Shown: one piece after another, positions 34,901 to 49,900 of the stretch
Numbering within the stretch: position 1 is the stretch's first letter
How the letters are laid out: the number at the start of each line of letters is the position of its first letter
Assembly: GCA_016617855.1 (NCBI GenBank)
Contig: JAECUM010009467.1
Location: forward strand, 1 to 64,000
Source of the DNA: Megalonaias nervosa
Taxonomy: Eukaryota; Mollusca; Bivalvia; Unionida; Unionidae
Length of the DNA: 64,000 nt
Direction of reading: 5' to 3'
Program-made: the position numbers and the translations under genes
The notes under the pieces: generated by a model
What the model was told of the DNA's origin: nothing
What the model saw: the letters and a program-made list of their open reading frames with translations, nothing else
The model's database searches: none

Positions 34901-37900
34901 CTATTTTACCATCATGCATATATCATATCTCGTCATCAATTATCATCATGAATACCTGTCATCTCATTAATTTAGCCACTGATGAAGGCAGAGTGATATT
35001 GCCAAAAAATGTTAACTCTTTAAGATATTTATGCTCTGAGTATGGGAAATTACTAACGATCATGAATTATCCAGAGCAAGGAAGCAACCTTTTCAGATGC
35101 ATCATGCACTTAATTTTGTGGATCAAAACAGAACTATGCACATAGCTGCCAACCCCGGACTACAAAAATACTGACTGCCTATGCCAAAAATACTGATTTT
35201 CAGGCAGAAATACTGATTTTTAAAATTTTACTGCATATATGACTATTTACAACATCTACATCCGTCATTATAGTAGGTCATTATATTACTTAATTATTTA
35301 ATGTCAAAGATGCACGTGTTGCACTCTTGCACCTTCTTAGTAAGTCATCAGACACAGGATGTTTATATGACCCTTTTCCACACCTTGTCTTTTCAATCAT
35401 TATTGCTTCCAATGTACCATCTTTCATGGATGATCTGAATTGTGTACGATTCTTTTTTACTGAACTAAAAATCCTCTCACAATCAGCATTAGAGTGTGGT
35501 AAAGAAAGAAGTCCCAACATAAAATAACTCAGACGATCGTGAAGAAAGTCTCCACATGAATTCTTCATCTTAGACATCAGAATCCATACTCCATCAACAC
35601 TATCATAGGAGAGTATTGTTTCAGTCAGGGGGCTGATCTGGTAGGAGGCAAACTGTGCTCTAAGCTTGTCCTGAGCATCAGAAGAAGATTCACCATCTTT
35701 TATCAGCAGTAACATGGAAAATTTCTTCAGAAAGAACCGGATTTGGTAATTGTTTCCTCTTAAGCTCTATCCACTATGGCTGAATTTATCTGACAAGGCA
35801 ATATTCTCTCTTAAATGAAAAAATAGTATCTATCAGGCTCACCACAAAATCCTCATCTCATTTTCTTTTACTAAAAATGTACATTTTAATTTTAAAAAAA
35901 AGGTAATATTTTTATACAAAATATCATTTACCTCCTAAGACAGGAAAGTTAAAGAAAATAAACTTCCAACAAATGAACTGGCAATCAAAAATAAACTTGT
36001 CACAATTCACAGTTCAAATAAGAATGTAGAAGGTCTAAAACTACACACCTTTCAGTCTTTTCACAATGTAGTTATGGTTGTCTGTTGCCAGCTCATTAAT
36101 GATAGCCACTGTTTTCGTTCTAGCCCAAGAGTAATTCTTGGCGATGTTGCTGTCTGGAAAAAGTGTGCGAAATAAATCACCATCATCATTAGCAACTGAA
36201 AGAGGAAGGTTCCTTTCTATCAGAAATTTAGTAAAAAGAACTTCCGATCTAATTACGCCAAGGTTCTCTCTGGTATGTATAAACTTCAGTTCAGGCTGTG
36301 TTGTTGATGATGAAACAGCAAGCTGATGTTTATTAGCTTTTTCATGCTGTCTTATGTCATGGGCACCTCCATGCCCAATAGCGAAATCAGAATTGCACAG
36401 TTTGCAAAATGCAAAGTTTTCTCCTTTACGAGATGCTTTCACAAATTTAAAGATGACAGTATAGTTGTCCTTCCATTTCTGTTTTCTTTTCTTTGCTGGC
36501 AAAAATTCTGCATCTTCTGCTTTTCTTTTCGACATCATGAAGACGAGATACAGTGAAAGCAGCTGACGCTCTGCGCAATCCAATACGGCGGCGGATGGTG
36601 GTTAAAACTTGGTATGGCAGCCTCGATTTCGAATGGACCAATTGTATTTCATATATGCAACACATTTACTTTAAGAATGGAACAGGGTCCCGGTCAAAAC
36701 GGAAATTTGCACGGAATTTTTTTTTAATTTTTTTTTTTTATTGAAAAAACGTATTTTTAACAAAAAAAACGTATTCCCGTATTCAGGTTCAAAATATGGG
36801 ACAAATACGGAAAAAAAGGGACAGCTGGCAGCTATGTATACATATGAAAGAGAGAAAATACACATCAAAAGATGACCCCCTTTAAACAAGTAAAATGAAG
36901 TTAACCCTTCTAACATGTGCACACATGACTGTGACATTGTTTATAATGTTATCTGCATGCACTTAAAATGAGGAGATTAAATAAAAGAAACTTATCCAAT
37001 AATTATGTTTTTGGTGCACAGTGCATGCATTATGATAAACTTGAAAAACCTACTTTCACCCATACACTACTTAGTACTTTAAACTCTCAAACTACAATTA
37101 CACAAATTAGTCATTCCTTCTCATAGTGAAACAAGAAAATGAAAAAGACATTTACCAAAGTTTAGATTCCACATCCTCTGCAGACACAAACAAAGGACGT
37201 CGCAGAAGTTTCCGCTCCCTTCTGGTTTCCATATTTATCTGTACCATGCCTCTGAAGTCAATACGGTATTTGAACTGATAGTTTTCACGGCAAAACAGAA
37301 ACGTGTCTTGGCATTTCCTTGTAAACTTCTGTTCCAAGGTGAACTGCAGTAATTCCTGAAAAAGATGCCAATTCTTTGAAGAACTCAAAACTAATGACAA
37401 ACTAGTAACCAATGTTTCTTCAGGTTTGTGTATATGACAAATGGTTGTTACTTGCATGGTTCTGGTCTCCTCCAACAAAAGGCCACATCACCGTAAAATG
37501 AGTATATTTAAAGCAAGAGTATCACCCTTTATGAAGCTCTTCAAGTGAACTGCATTATAAGTGAGGGGAGGTTATACTGAGGGATATCCCATTAATGTGA
37601 GCCATAAAAGTGACTGGCATTATAAATGAAGGAACCTTATATCGAGGAATGTTCCATTCATGAGAGTTATTTAAAAGTGACTGGCATTATAAGTGAATGA
37701 ACATTATACAGAGGGATGTTTTGACAAGGTTGTATCATAATAGTAAATAAAACACAAAAATATTTAACTGAGTCAGGATATTGCTAGATATCATTAGAGA
37801 AGATTTAAAATAAAGTGCAAATAATTCAAGTAGCACTGATACAACTCAACCAATTTAATAGGATCCATAACATTTTGTGTGGTATAACAGAGACAAATGT

Positions 37901-40900
37901 ATAAACTGGGACATTATCTCAAGAGACAACTGTACTACATTATCACAGATCTCAAACCTGTTGTTTAAATGGTGTTCAAGTGATCTATCCCATGTTACTG
38001 CAAGAGTTCCTCAAGGGTCAACTTCAGAACCTCATTTCTTGTAGCTCTTAATCAATGACCCCCCCCATGACCCACCCATCTTAGTATTTGTCAATAGATA
38101 GTTCCCAAATGATGTCACCAGCCGCCATATTTGTGGTCAGTGGGCAGATATACCGTTGACTTTATATGGTGTTCGGAAGTTGAAATAAATTCATTGAAAC
38201 TCAAGATACTTTTACGAAAATTACATACATAAACAGAATGCAAATCAAGCTTTCTGTTAGTCTCTATATTTGTGGTTTGTAAGTTGACTTTGCTTTAGTG
38301 TGCCTTGTTAAAATTGGTAAATTTTGGTGATTGCATATAGGAGAAACTACCAGGTTGCCCATCGTTCAGGTAAAATGGGCAGAATATCGTCTGCTAGTGA
38401 CCTAATCGGGAAGCATCTACACTGTTGTTTTTGTATGTGGACAACAAAGCTTCTGATCAAGCGGTAAGTACAAATATTGATGAAATGGAGAATAATCCAA
38501 ATAAAAAAATGTTGAACATGTCAACTTGGTGTTCCAATAAAGCTGTGTGCATAAATTCTCAGGAAACTAAAGTCTTATTAATTGGCACATTGGAGAATGT
38601 AAAAGGATTTTTCTCTATACTGTCACTCGTGAAAATGGTCAGTAATTTATCTCCATTTTTGTGATGCTGTCATTCATAGCAGTATTGTTTAGAACAATCT
38701 GCAATCTGCGCTTTGGCTGCAGACTTACCTAAGGCAGTCATTGTAACAAACAATTGCAGTCATTCCTAACAGTGTTGAATCACTTGTTTTGCCTAAAATA
38801 TCATTGTCACTGGTCGCACTGTGCAGGTTGTTACTCATGGCTTCAATTATGTAATTAACTTGACCAATGTATAATGATTATGGTCATAAATGGCAGGTAG
38901 TCTCTCATAGCAGAGGTTGCTTGAAACAAGTTTACTGTATGGAACACAGGATTAGCATATTAAAGCTGTAGGAATTAACTGATTTGAGATGTATAACTAT
39001 TATAACTAGAATGCCAGTTTTGCTTTTACAATAATGATTACAAAATACTAGATTACAAAATTTTAGATGACTTTCCAAATGTATAAACATCAACTTGAAA
39101 TATTTAATTTGACATTTTATTTATTTTATTTATATTCTTCTTCTGCAGTTTTAGTGGGTTAATATTTCCCAATTTTGGTACTTTACAATTTTGTGTCCTT
39201 TGTTACTTCCATGACAAGGATTTTTCTTTCCCATTTGGTCAATGGAAGCACCCACCAAGTCAATATCTCACCTCTCCCATACAATTAAGGTAAGTAGAGT
39301 CTTTTTTTTCCCTCCAATTTCTGTTATTTTATCAGGTAAGTCATTACCATTCAAAATGTTTGCTTTTTTTCTCCAAGAAACATGATGTCAAACTCACTCA
39401 CAATTTATTACTGAGCAGGCACCTTAAACTGGGGACATTGAGAATTATGTTTCTGCTTGGCTGTCTTGTGTGCCTGTTACAGCTTTGCTGTCTTGTGTGC
39501 CTGTTACATCTTGGCTGTCTTGTGTGTCTGTTACATCTTGGCTACCTAATTTGTTCTTAAAAGAATGTTTTTCACCCAAACCTAATGTATGTGAAACCCA
39601 TCTTCTACTTCCTGAACGAATTTTTTTAATGAAATCATCCAATATTAAAAAGTGTTGAGCATGAAAAATCTGAAGAAATGATAACAATGGGCATGAACAA
39701 AACTCGATGTCCAGCAAGAATCACAGTTTAAAAATATGCATTGCATGATGTGGACAGTGTCAGCTATTGTTCCAGTTTAAGATTTCAAGACACAGGGAAC
39801 AAGTTTGAAAGGTTTCCTTTAACATTCATATAAGTAATCAGTGACAGAATGTGTTGGCGGAAGAAATAAAATCAAGATAGGCTTGGGGTGTTGGCAGATT
39901 TCAAACTGCAATGAGAGTGTCACTCTGTGTTAATTTCTAGTAGTGGGTGAGTGTTGTCAATAATTTTCCTTTTTCACTAACAGAAATTACTGTGGCCACA
40001 GCAGTTGTTTTGCATCTACAGAAGTACAATGCGATGAATATGGCTGTTAATCATTTCCACTCCCACACTAGAACATGTTCAAGATTTTCTTGTACAAGAA
40101 AACTGCACTATTTTTTCTGTTTTGAAGATGGTGCTGTAATGGCTTCTAAATTTAAGTGATGACATGAAATTGGTGACAAGAAATTTTAAAAGCATTCATG
40201 CAGTGAAAAATAAGGCCACAGTGAGCAAGATGAGTCATGTACCCAATCAAATGGACGAACTTGAAATGACCTAAAAGGGTGAATTAAAATCAACGACAAT
40301 AGGTAAGTCTGATTAGAAGAATATTTTTTATCTTATCTTGTCAAGGATGAGAATGGCACATAAACAGATGATATATGTCTGTAATATGCATACTGGAAGT
40401 AAAATCAAAATGGCATCATCCTACTACTGACAAACCATCTCAAGAGGAAAGGACCAGCAAGTTGATAAGTGTATAGATAATATATAATAATTTAGACTTT
40501 ATATTGTGAATCATATCAATACGCAGCAAGGTGTCTCGTTTCACCCCTAGTACAATCTGTCCATAAAATTTAGTTGAGATAAGTGAAACCATTACTATAG
40601 CATCAGTCACAGTGACTTTGACCTCTTTTTTAATTCCAAATTCACTAAGGTTCTTCACTACACCAAGTACAAGAAACATTAAAGTTTGGTAACCATACAC
40701 TGCCAACTGTAGATGATGGGAAACCCAAGTTATTGTGCAGAAATATTTTTTTCTTCTCTCAGAGTGAGAATGACAATTGACCTTTTGAGCCCCAAATCAA
40801 TTTTTTTTTCTTCAGTTACTGACATTGATTTTGTACTTTTTAACCCTAAATTGATAGGTTTCTTTCAAAGTTTATTACTCTAAACGGTTGGGAACTCAAA

Positions 40901-43900
40901 TTTATTTTGCTGACACCCTATTTCTTCTTTCAGTTATTGTTACATTGACCTTTGAGCTTTTGAGTCTGCAACTGATAAGGATCTTCCTTACCCAAAGTGC
41001 AACCAATCCAACTGTGGATTGCAGACAATTCCAGTTATTGTATGGAAAATGTATTGTTCACAGTCAGATAGGCTGACTGAAAGAGATTATTTATCAATGA
41101 ATCTCAATGACCTTTGGTCAAGGTATAATGTAGTCTGTAACTATGTTTACTGTGCAGGAATTATGTTTTTATTAGACAAACAATAGCCATGACCCTTGAC
41201 CTCTAGACCACTGAATCCATCAGTTGCTTTAACTCTAAATGTAAACTATCTGCAAAATCTGGTCAAGGCTCTCACTTTGAATAAAAGTTAATCCGTAAAA
41301 CCATCTTCCTGAGCCACAATGACCTTGACCATTAGCTTTTGTCCCCAAGACCTTTCCCATAACTTAAGTGCATGCCCTCCCCAAAATCAAGACCTTTCCC
41401 ATAACTTAAGTGCATGCCCTCCCCAAAATCAAGACCTTTCCCATAACTTAAATGCAAGCCCTCCACAAACTTTGGCCAAGGTGAATGCTCTAGAAGTTAA
41501 AGTATTATAATTCCACACAAATTATCTATTTTAGTCAGTGACATTGTCCTTTGAGCTTTTGATCAGAAAAGGTAAAATGGTTAAAATTTACATTGAACTT
41601 AACATATACCACACTGCTATAAATTTTACAGGCAGGCCTTTAGGTAACAGGTGCTCTAACAGGTGCACTATGTGGCTAGGGCACATGTATACTGACAGCC
41701 AACACAGTGAAAGATGCCATGAAGTAATGGGATAAGACAAAGATGCCATGAAGTAATGGGATAAGACAAAGATGCCATGAAGTAATGGGATAAGACAAAG
41801 ATGCCATGAAGTAATGAGATAAGACAAAGATGCCATGAAGTAATGGGATAAGACAAAGATGCCATGAAGTAATGGGATAAGACAAAGATGCCATGAAGTA
41901 ATGGGATAAGACAAAGATGCCATGAAGTAATGGGATAAGACAAAGATGCCATGAAGTAATGGGATAAGACAAAGATGCCATGAAGTAATGGGATAAGACA
42001 AAGATGCCATGAAGTAATGGGATAAGACAAAGATGCCATGAAGTAATGAGATAAGACAAAGATGCCATGAAGTAATGGGATAAGACAAAGATGCCATGAA
42101 GTAATGGGATAAGACAAAGATGCCATGAAGTAATGGGATAAGACAAAGATGCCACGAAGTAATGGGATAAGACAAAGATGCCACGAAGTAATGGGATAAG
42201 ACAAAGATGCCACGAAGTAATGGGATAAGACAAAGATGCCATGAAGTAATGGGATAAGACAAAGATGCCATGAAGTAATGGGATAAGACAAAGATGCCAT
42301 GAAGTAATGGGATAAGACAAAGATGCCATGAAGTAATGGGATAAGACAAAGATGCCATGAAGTAATGGGATAAGACAAAGATGCCATGAAGTAATGAGAT
42401 AAGACAAAGATGCCATGAAGTAATGGGATAAGACAAAGATGCCATGAAGTAATGGGATAAGACAAAGATGCCATGAAGTAATGGGATAAGACAAAGATGC
42501 CATGAAGTAATGGGATAAGACAACTATTCCTTAATATGACATTATTCTTGCTTCAACTTCTTTGTATTTTTCTCCCTGTTAGTATGAAATCTAGCTGAGC
42601 AGAATTTACTTATGATTGACCAGCCCCATCATATTTTGATATTTTATAAAGTATATATATAGAACTTGGAGCAATAATTATTAATTGAACAGAGTACCAG
42701 TCTTAAAATGGGGGAACATTGACTGTTGTACTTAATACTCTAGGATCGGGTCACTGTTTGTAAATATGAAAGCATGGAATTTTTTATTTTTAATTTTGCT
42801 AGACTTTCATCAGTGCTGTTAAGAGACACCATCTATACAAGTACATGCAGTGTTTTGGCCAGGTTTGACAAAATATAGCCAATTGGTGTTCTTCATTTGA
42901 TAAAAGTGGGTCAATAGTGCAATAATAATGTGCCATCCACATAATAAAATTAAATATCTCTTATACAATATTATACTTTAAATGTTATCTGCATGAAGAC
43001 CCAGTAAACAACTGTCTTTATTATACGCTCATTTTTTCTCTGTTACCTTTACATTGTCAGAATCGTGCAATATTTTATGATATTGCACTCGTGTGTACAA
43101 AACGTGTGCCCAATAGTGTATTAGGCACTACTTTGTAAACAAATAATGTACACTCACGTAGTAGACACTTTACATTTTGGTTGATTAAATCTGTTTCTGA
43201 ATGAACTAAAGCAGATGTTTCGTGGACTGCCACATACCAGCTGCTTTGTCACATTCCACATTAACTTTTTTGATATAATGTTTCGGATTTAGGCTAGCGA
43301 TAGACGCCAGACAGATCATAAAATTGCTGGGTCCGTACAAATATCATGCATGTGACAAGGCATAAACTGTCTTCTTTTGCTGGTAATAAGAATGGCAAAA
43401 AATATACTTACAGTTTTACATCCTGAATTTCCTCAAAATGTACTTTCTTAGCTCTGTAAATCCGAATTACACAAGCCATGTCATGGGTTCTCAAGCTTGA
43501 TTACACATTTCAAAATTGTACTGTAATTTTGACTATATTCCAAGTGCAATTACATCCTCCTTACTGCACTCAAAATGAAATAAACATTATATTCCATAGC
43601 GTCTTTTTGATAATTGCAACTGAATGACTTCATATTTTTCCCACATTATTTCAAATATTCAATGACAGAACAAAAACACAATTGCAGATGACAACACACT
43701 GCTCCCTCACTGCTGAAAACAGATGTACTTCATGTAGAATTGACACAGATAAATCCAGTCATATCACGAAATTTAGCAGAATCGACAAAAACACCAAAAT
43801 CTATTCATTTCACACTAAATGGAAAAGTTGTTGCAATGCACATACATTCACAAATGAATCTAAATTTCAGTTTTAAGTAGACCAAAATGCCATTTTCTTT

Positions 43901-46900
43901 CAAAAGTGATGTTGAGCGCACGACTAAGTTCAAATTTATCTGGGTGGAGTTATGTGCGCATTAATAATATTGTTGTGTACTGATGAATCTGCGCTTGTGC
44001 ATTTAGTTTAGAATATGGCATAAATTCAGTTACTTTGTTTCTTGTAGTGTATTTTTGTTTATATAATTAAGCTTTAGGTAGAATAAGAAAATGAGTAAAT
44101 AATAAAAGGTTACTGCATTTGTATGGGAAAATATGAACTGGTTTTGTTCGATGGATATACTGCACTCCCAAGATCTTGCAGTATATCCATCCAAAAAACT
44201 CGTTCATAATTTCCCATACAAATGCAGTAGCCTATTATGACTGTATGATTCTCTTCTCTGATGCCACCAACCATACTCTAACAACACGGGAGAAGTTTTG
44301 CATCAAGACGATAGCAAATCGGTGCTGATCTTATCCTTAACCTCTCAACCAAGAACTATTATGGGATATACTAAGAATACAACTATCTTTGGACAATCCT
44401 GAACTTTGCAGTATATGGGATTAGGAGAATTGATGATAATAGATAGTCTGATCAAAGTCACCAGTGCATTCAATAAAGATAGCTACATGGATTTTATTCA
44501 TTTAGCAGTTTGGACATATAGTGAATGGTTGGTGATTCACATGAAAAACAAAAATGCATCTTGTTCATTTCTTCTTGCCACTTTTGATGTATTCAATTTC
44601 CTTCTTGGTGGGACTTGGTATCTCTTTTTTGGGAATGCCACAAGTGTGTACCCTGGCTGAAGCACTATGCTACATGATATCAGTTTTTTCTTACAAGCCG
44701 ATATTACCTTGTACCAACCAATACCCTGCTTAAAGGGCATATATCTAAAACAAATGACATGAAGCACACCATTCTGATTGTTCAGAAAGTCTCTGATAAC
44801 ATAAATCAAGAAAGAAGTACATGACTGTGTTGTATATTGTGTTATGTATATTTAATTTAATTGTTTGTCTGTTAGTTTTAAAATTTTTTTATTCCATTAC
44901 ATGTTATTGTAATGTAACATTGTTTGCTGGACTTGACCTTGTTAAAAATTGAGCTAAGTTCTGTTTGACCTGATTGACTTTTTAAAATAGATTTTTTATT
45001 TCATTTATGTAAACAACTAATAATAGCTTCATTATTCTCTATGGGTATGAGCTCATTGACAAAATTATTATTCAAGTACACAAGAAGGCGTAACATGTTG
45101 ATAAGGGTCAGGGTTTTGGAGATTCCCATGTGAATTTAATAGGTTATTGTGTTGTAAGTAAACAAGGCTCATTAGATCATTCTAGAAAGTTATTTTCAAT
45201 TAGGTAATGGTTGTTTTTAGAAAATGCTAATTTATGACCCGAGGTCAAACAGAGGACTATATTATCTTGTGAATGTCAGGATTTTACCAGTTGTGCTTTA
45301 ACATCCAGCACTTTAAGTTGTATTATGTTGCGACCAGTTTGGGCTGAATTTTATTTTCTTCAAATTATTGAATTCATTATTTTCTCTGGAAATACAAAAG
45401 TGCTCTGATAAAAAAATTCTTGGATAAAGACATTCATTGGAATTTATACTGAATTCAAACCTTGAATAATATTTCTGTGATTTAACAAAAGACTGTTGAC
45501 ACATCAGTACTTCACGGACTATAACAGACACATCATCGCCTTCAATTTTGGATTTCTTGGAGACTTGAACTGAGTTTTATTCAGGACTTTTTATTACCAG
45601 GACTTGTGTCTTTAATTCTTGGATTATTTTTGGATTTAATTCGCAATACCGTAAGTTCTTTTTTCTCATTTTTCACTTTGTATTCTAGGGAAGTAAATTA
45701 TTTGTTAAATTTTACAAAGCTTGTTGTCTTCACTCCTTTCTGTTACTTATTTTAAGAGCACAGACTCATAACAACTGAACCATCTAGCACACAAAATAGT
45801 TTCATTTTCTAAAATCTTAACAATAACAGTGGTCTGATCCTATATACAGGATCTTACATGAAATGAAATTTATGGAACGTGAGGAATAATCTCTTGCAAG
45901 CCCATGTCAGTAAAACATCAATATTTGTTTAATACTAAACCTAGATAATACAATATAATTCTCCTGGTCCCCTGGAGATCAAATTATCTAAGTGCAGGGA
46001 GTGGGGGTAGGTGATGAGGAGAAAGAGGGATCCAGAACTTTTATTTTTATGGGGAGTCAATTTTATGAGGACTTATTTACTTCCTCTATTTGCAATAAAC
46101 AATGAACCATTTAACCAGAAAAGAAGTCTTTAGTTGAAATGGATCAGCTTCTAAGGCTGACTGTATATTTGTATTCAAATTATACACTGACATCCTATTT
46201 TACACAGTACAGTGAGAACTTACTGGTTCCAATAACCACCAATTCCCAAAATCATCGGCGTAGAACCATCTCCATTGTGTTTTGAAGCTATCCTCTGCAG
46301 AAGGCTTGTATCCCTTGGTATATGACACTGTGGACAATCGTCTTACACTGGTCCTAATGGTAAACTTAGTGCTCACACTGTCCAACACTAATTCCGCAGT
46401 CAAGGTGTCTGGCTTGTTAAATTCAAGGGTAGCAATGTAATTCCTGTCCCCATAAAAGATCTGAAAATTATTACAATAGTTTGTACATAACTGCAAAATT
46501 TGCACATGAATTGAGTGCCTTAGATTGGTTTAATATAATTTAAGTTTATTTAAAGCCTTACCTAAGGCAGGGGCAAGGATATGGTATATTCAATTGTCTT
46601 CAATTGTTTAAAAGTCAGAGTTACAATTTCCCTTCATATGGCCTTCACCCTGATGCAGGGATACAGTCATGTTATGTGACATGATATATAATAGGCTAGA
46701 GTTTCATTAAAGTATTTTCAGTAGTTCAAAACTTATACTACACATAAGGATACAAGTCAGAATATTTTTCCTTGATCTGACCTTCACCATCAGGCAGGTG
46801 GCATGACTAAAGTATGTGACACTGTTTAGTCATGATATACATTTGAGCAAATCTTCATACAAATCTGTTTCGTTTTTTAAATTTATTGGCCAAGCAAGTA

Positions 46901-49900
46901 AACGTTAATGTAATGACATGTGGATGCACAACACAATAGCATAAGAAACCCAACTTATCACTCGTGTATAGAATGCTCAGGATCAAATTTACCATCAAAT
47001 ACAGGGTTCCTACACTAAACTTGTTTTTCTTCCCATGATGTTGTCATGACCTCACTCTGACAATTTTGTATTTTCCATGACCTGTATCTTTATTGTTTAC
47101 AATAAATAGGCCAGAAATTTTTATCATGGAATAAATATGGTAATACACTGTTAGATAGGCAGAAAAAGGCCACATGGTCATATCATGGAAGAAATATGGT
47201 AATACGCAAAAATATGCCCCATGGTCCTATCATGCTAGAAATATGGTAATACACTGTTAGATAGGCAGAGAAAGGCCCCATGGTCATATCATGGAAGAAA
47301 TATGGTAATACATTGTTAGAAACGAAGAAAAAGACCCCATTGTCTTATCATGGAAGAAATATGGTAATACACAAAAAAGGGCCCCATGGTCATATCATGG
47401 AAGAAATATGGTAATACACTTTTAGAGAGGGCAGAAAAATGCCCCACGGTTATATCATGGAAGAAATAAAGTGATACACAAAAAGGCCACATGGTCCTAT
47501 CATGGTTGAAATATGGTAATACACAAAAAAAGGCCCCATCATCCTATCATAGTAGAAATATGGTAATACAGTTAGATAGGCAGAAAAAGGTCCCATGGTC
47601 ATATCATGGAAAAAAGATGGTAATACACTGTTAGAAAGGGCAGAAAAAGGCCCCATGGTCATATCATGGAAGAAATATGGTAATACACTGCTAGAGAGGG
47701 CAGAAAAAGGCCCCATGGTCATATCATGGAAAAAATATTGTAATACTGTTAGAAATGCAGAAAAAGGCCCCATGGTCTTATCATGGAAGAAATATGGAAA
47801 TACACAAAAAAAGGCCCCATGGTCATAACATGTAAGATATAGGGTAATACACAAAAAGGCCCCATGGTCCTATCATGGTTGAAATATGGTAATACACAAA
47901 AAAAGGGCCCCATCATCCTATCATAGTAGAAATATGGTAATACACTGTTAGAGAGGGCAGAAAAAGGCCCCGTGGTCTTATCATGGAAGAAATATGGTAA
48001 TACACTGTTAGATAGGCAGAAAAAGGCCCCATGGTCATATCATGGAAGAAATATGGTAATACACTGTTTGAGAGGGAAGAAAAAGGCCCCATATTCATAT
48101 CAAGGAAGAAATATGGTAATACACTGTTAGATAGGCAGAAAAAGGCCCCATGGTCGTATTATGGAAGAAATATGGTAATACACTGTTAGAGTGGGCAGAA
48201 AAAGGCCCTATGGTCATATCATGGAAGAAATATGGTAATACACTGTTAGATAGGCAGTAAAATTCCCCATGGTCTTATCATGGAAGAAATATGATAATAC
48301 ACTGTTAGATAGGCAGAAAGGTGCCTAATAGTCTCATCAAGGAAGATATATTTGCAATGCACCATTAGATAGGGAAGAAAATCAAGTGCTGTTTCTGATC
48401 TGGTGCATTATGCCCTGACAGATCATAATCTAAGCAGTTCTCAGCTGGGTGTATGCCATACGTGTACACAAGTAAATTAAATTATTTCTAGTGTTGGGAA
48501 TCTGTTGAAATTTAAAAGTTAATGACTGCTTGATCATAATCAAACAACCATCAAGTTTAATCAGTTGGAAATGTCTTTCTTATTTTATTGTTTTTATGGA
48601 CAATGTTGCATAATGGATAACGGTCATGTCTGCTTGTATAGCAGAAAGTTGAACAGTTTACTGGCAGTCTCTTGTAATCTGCCATGCTGTCACTAGGTTT
48701 GTGCTAAACAGCAGAAACCTACCGAATATATTTTTTTTCAGAAAGTTCAACAGTTTACCAGCACATGTTGCCATGTTGTTGACAATAGGTTTGTGCTAAA
48801 CAACATAAGGCTATATTTTTATCTCAGTCTACCAGCACATGTTGCCATGTTGTAAACACCAGGGTTGTGTTAAAATAAGGCTATATTTTTTATTGCAGTG
48901 TGACCAACACATGTTGCCATGTTATTGTCTTAAAGGTTATGCTAAACAACCACAAGGATATGTTTTTATCTCACTTTACCAGCACATGTTGCCATGTTGT
49001 TGACACCAGGGTTGTATTAAACAACATAAGGCTATATTTTTATCTCAGTACGACCAGCATGTTGCCATGTTGTTGTCAACAACATGGCAACATGAACTGG
49101 TAAACTGAGATAAAAACTAGGACTAGAGCACACCACAACAAGAAATACCAAGTCATATTTACCTCTACAAATAGTTATAAGTTCAGTTTCTTCCCCCCCC
49201 ACTCACACCATTGGCACTTGGAATTCCTTACCATACACCATTGTAGAAGCTCCTAGCTTGGTAACCTTCAAGCTGGGGCTATCAAAACTAACCTTCTAGG
49301 CTGTAAGCCAGCTACAAGTAAGATCTAATGACTCCTACTGCTATCAAAACTAACCTTCTAGGCTGTAAGCCAGCTACAAGTAAGACCTAATGACTCCCAA
49401 TGCTATCAAAACTAACCTTCTAGGCTGTAAGCCAGCTACAAGTAAGACCTAATGACTCCCAATGCTATCAAAACTAACCTTCTAGGCTGTAAGCCAGCTA
49501 CAAGTAAGATCTAATGACTCCCAATGCTATCAAAACTAACCTTAAAAGCTGTAAGTCAGCTACAAGTAAGACCTAATGACTCCCAATGCTATCAAAACTA
49601 ACCTTCTAGGCTGTAAGCCAGCTACAACGAAGACCTAATGACTCCTACTGCTATCAAAACTAACCTTCTAAGCTGTAAGTCAGCTACAAATAAGACCTAA
49701 TGACTCCCAATGCTATCAAAACTAACCTTCGAGGCTGTAAGCCAACTACAAGTAAGACCTAATGACTCCCAATGCTATCAAAACTAACCTTCTAGGCTGT
49801 AAGCCAGCTACAAGTAAAACCTAATGACTCCCAATGCTATCAAAACTAACCTTCGAGGCTGTAAGCCAGCTACAAATAAGACCTAATGACTCCCAATGCT

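Larger units (their letters stand above)
35141..36835 (-). mobile_element. hAT transposon, internally deleted
   Basis: Ends catagctgccaacc (35141) and ctggcagctatg (about 36825-36835) are imperfect inverted repeats. Inside lie an N-terminal BED-finger frame and a C-terminal dimerisation frame of a hAT transposase on the minus strand, with the middle missing. Flanks atgcacat and atgtatac differ by three transitions, so a target-site duplication is only suggestive. It lies in an intron of the PARP12-like gene, in the same orientation. Confidence 0.65.
27274..37155 (-). other. Intron (9.9 kb) of PARP12-like gene
   Basis: Holds a LINE fragment, two tRNA-SINE families, a Tc1/mariner-like element, a satellite with a 196-bp higher-order unit and a deleted hAT element. 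The stretches 27300-28970 and 29950-30390 show no gene; the former includes C/T-rich sequence near 27380-27600. Confidence 0.75.
37356..46223 (-). other. Intron (8.9 kb) of PARP12-like gene
   Basis: Contains minisatellites of 65, 31, 43 and 29 bp and a 120-bp foldback. The stretch 40480-41560 has degenerate 'gacattgacctttgagc' repeats like those at 62400-62650. The stretches 37760-39350, 42560-44090 and 44240-46200 show no recognisable feature. Confidence 0.75.

Noticed and set aside
38425..38664. 79-codon plus-strand frame with a reverse-transcriptase flavour (FLYVDNKASDQAV)
   Set aside because: It vaguely resembles a YADD-type region of a LINE, but no adjoining RT motifs were found and it is short.
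41588..42523. Three overlapping minus-strand frames of 268-311 codons
   Set aside because: They result from a stop-free 29-bp repeat whose length is not a multiple of three; all frames give the same cyclic peptide.
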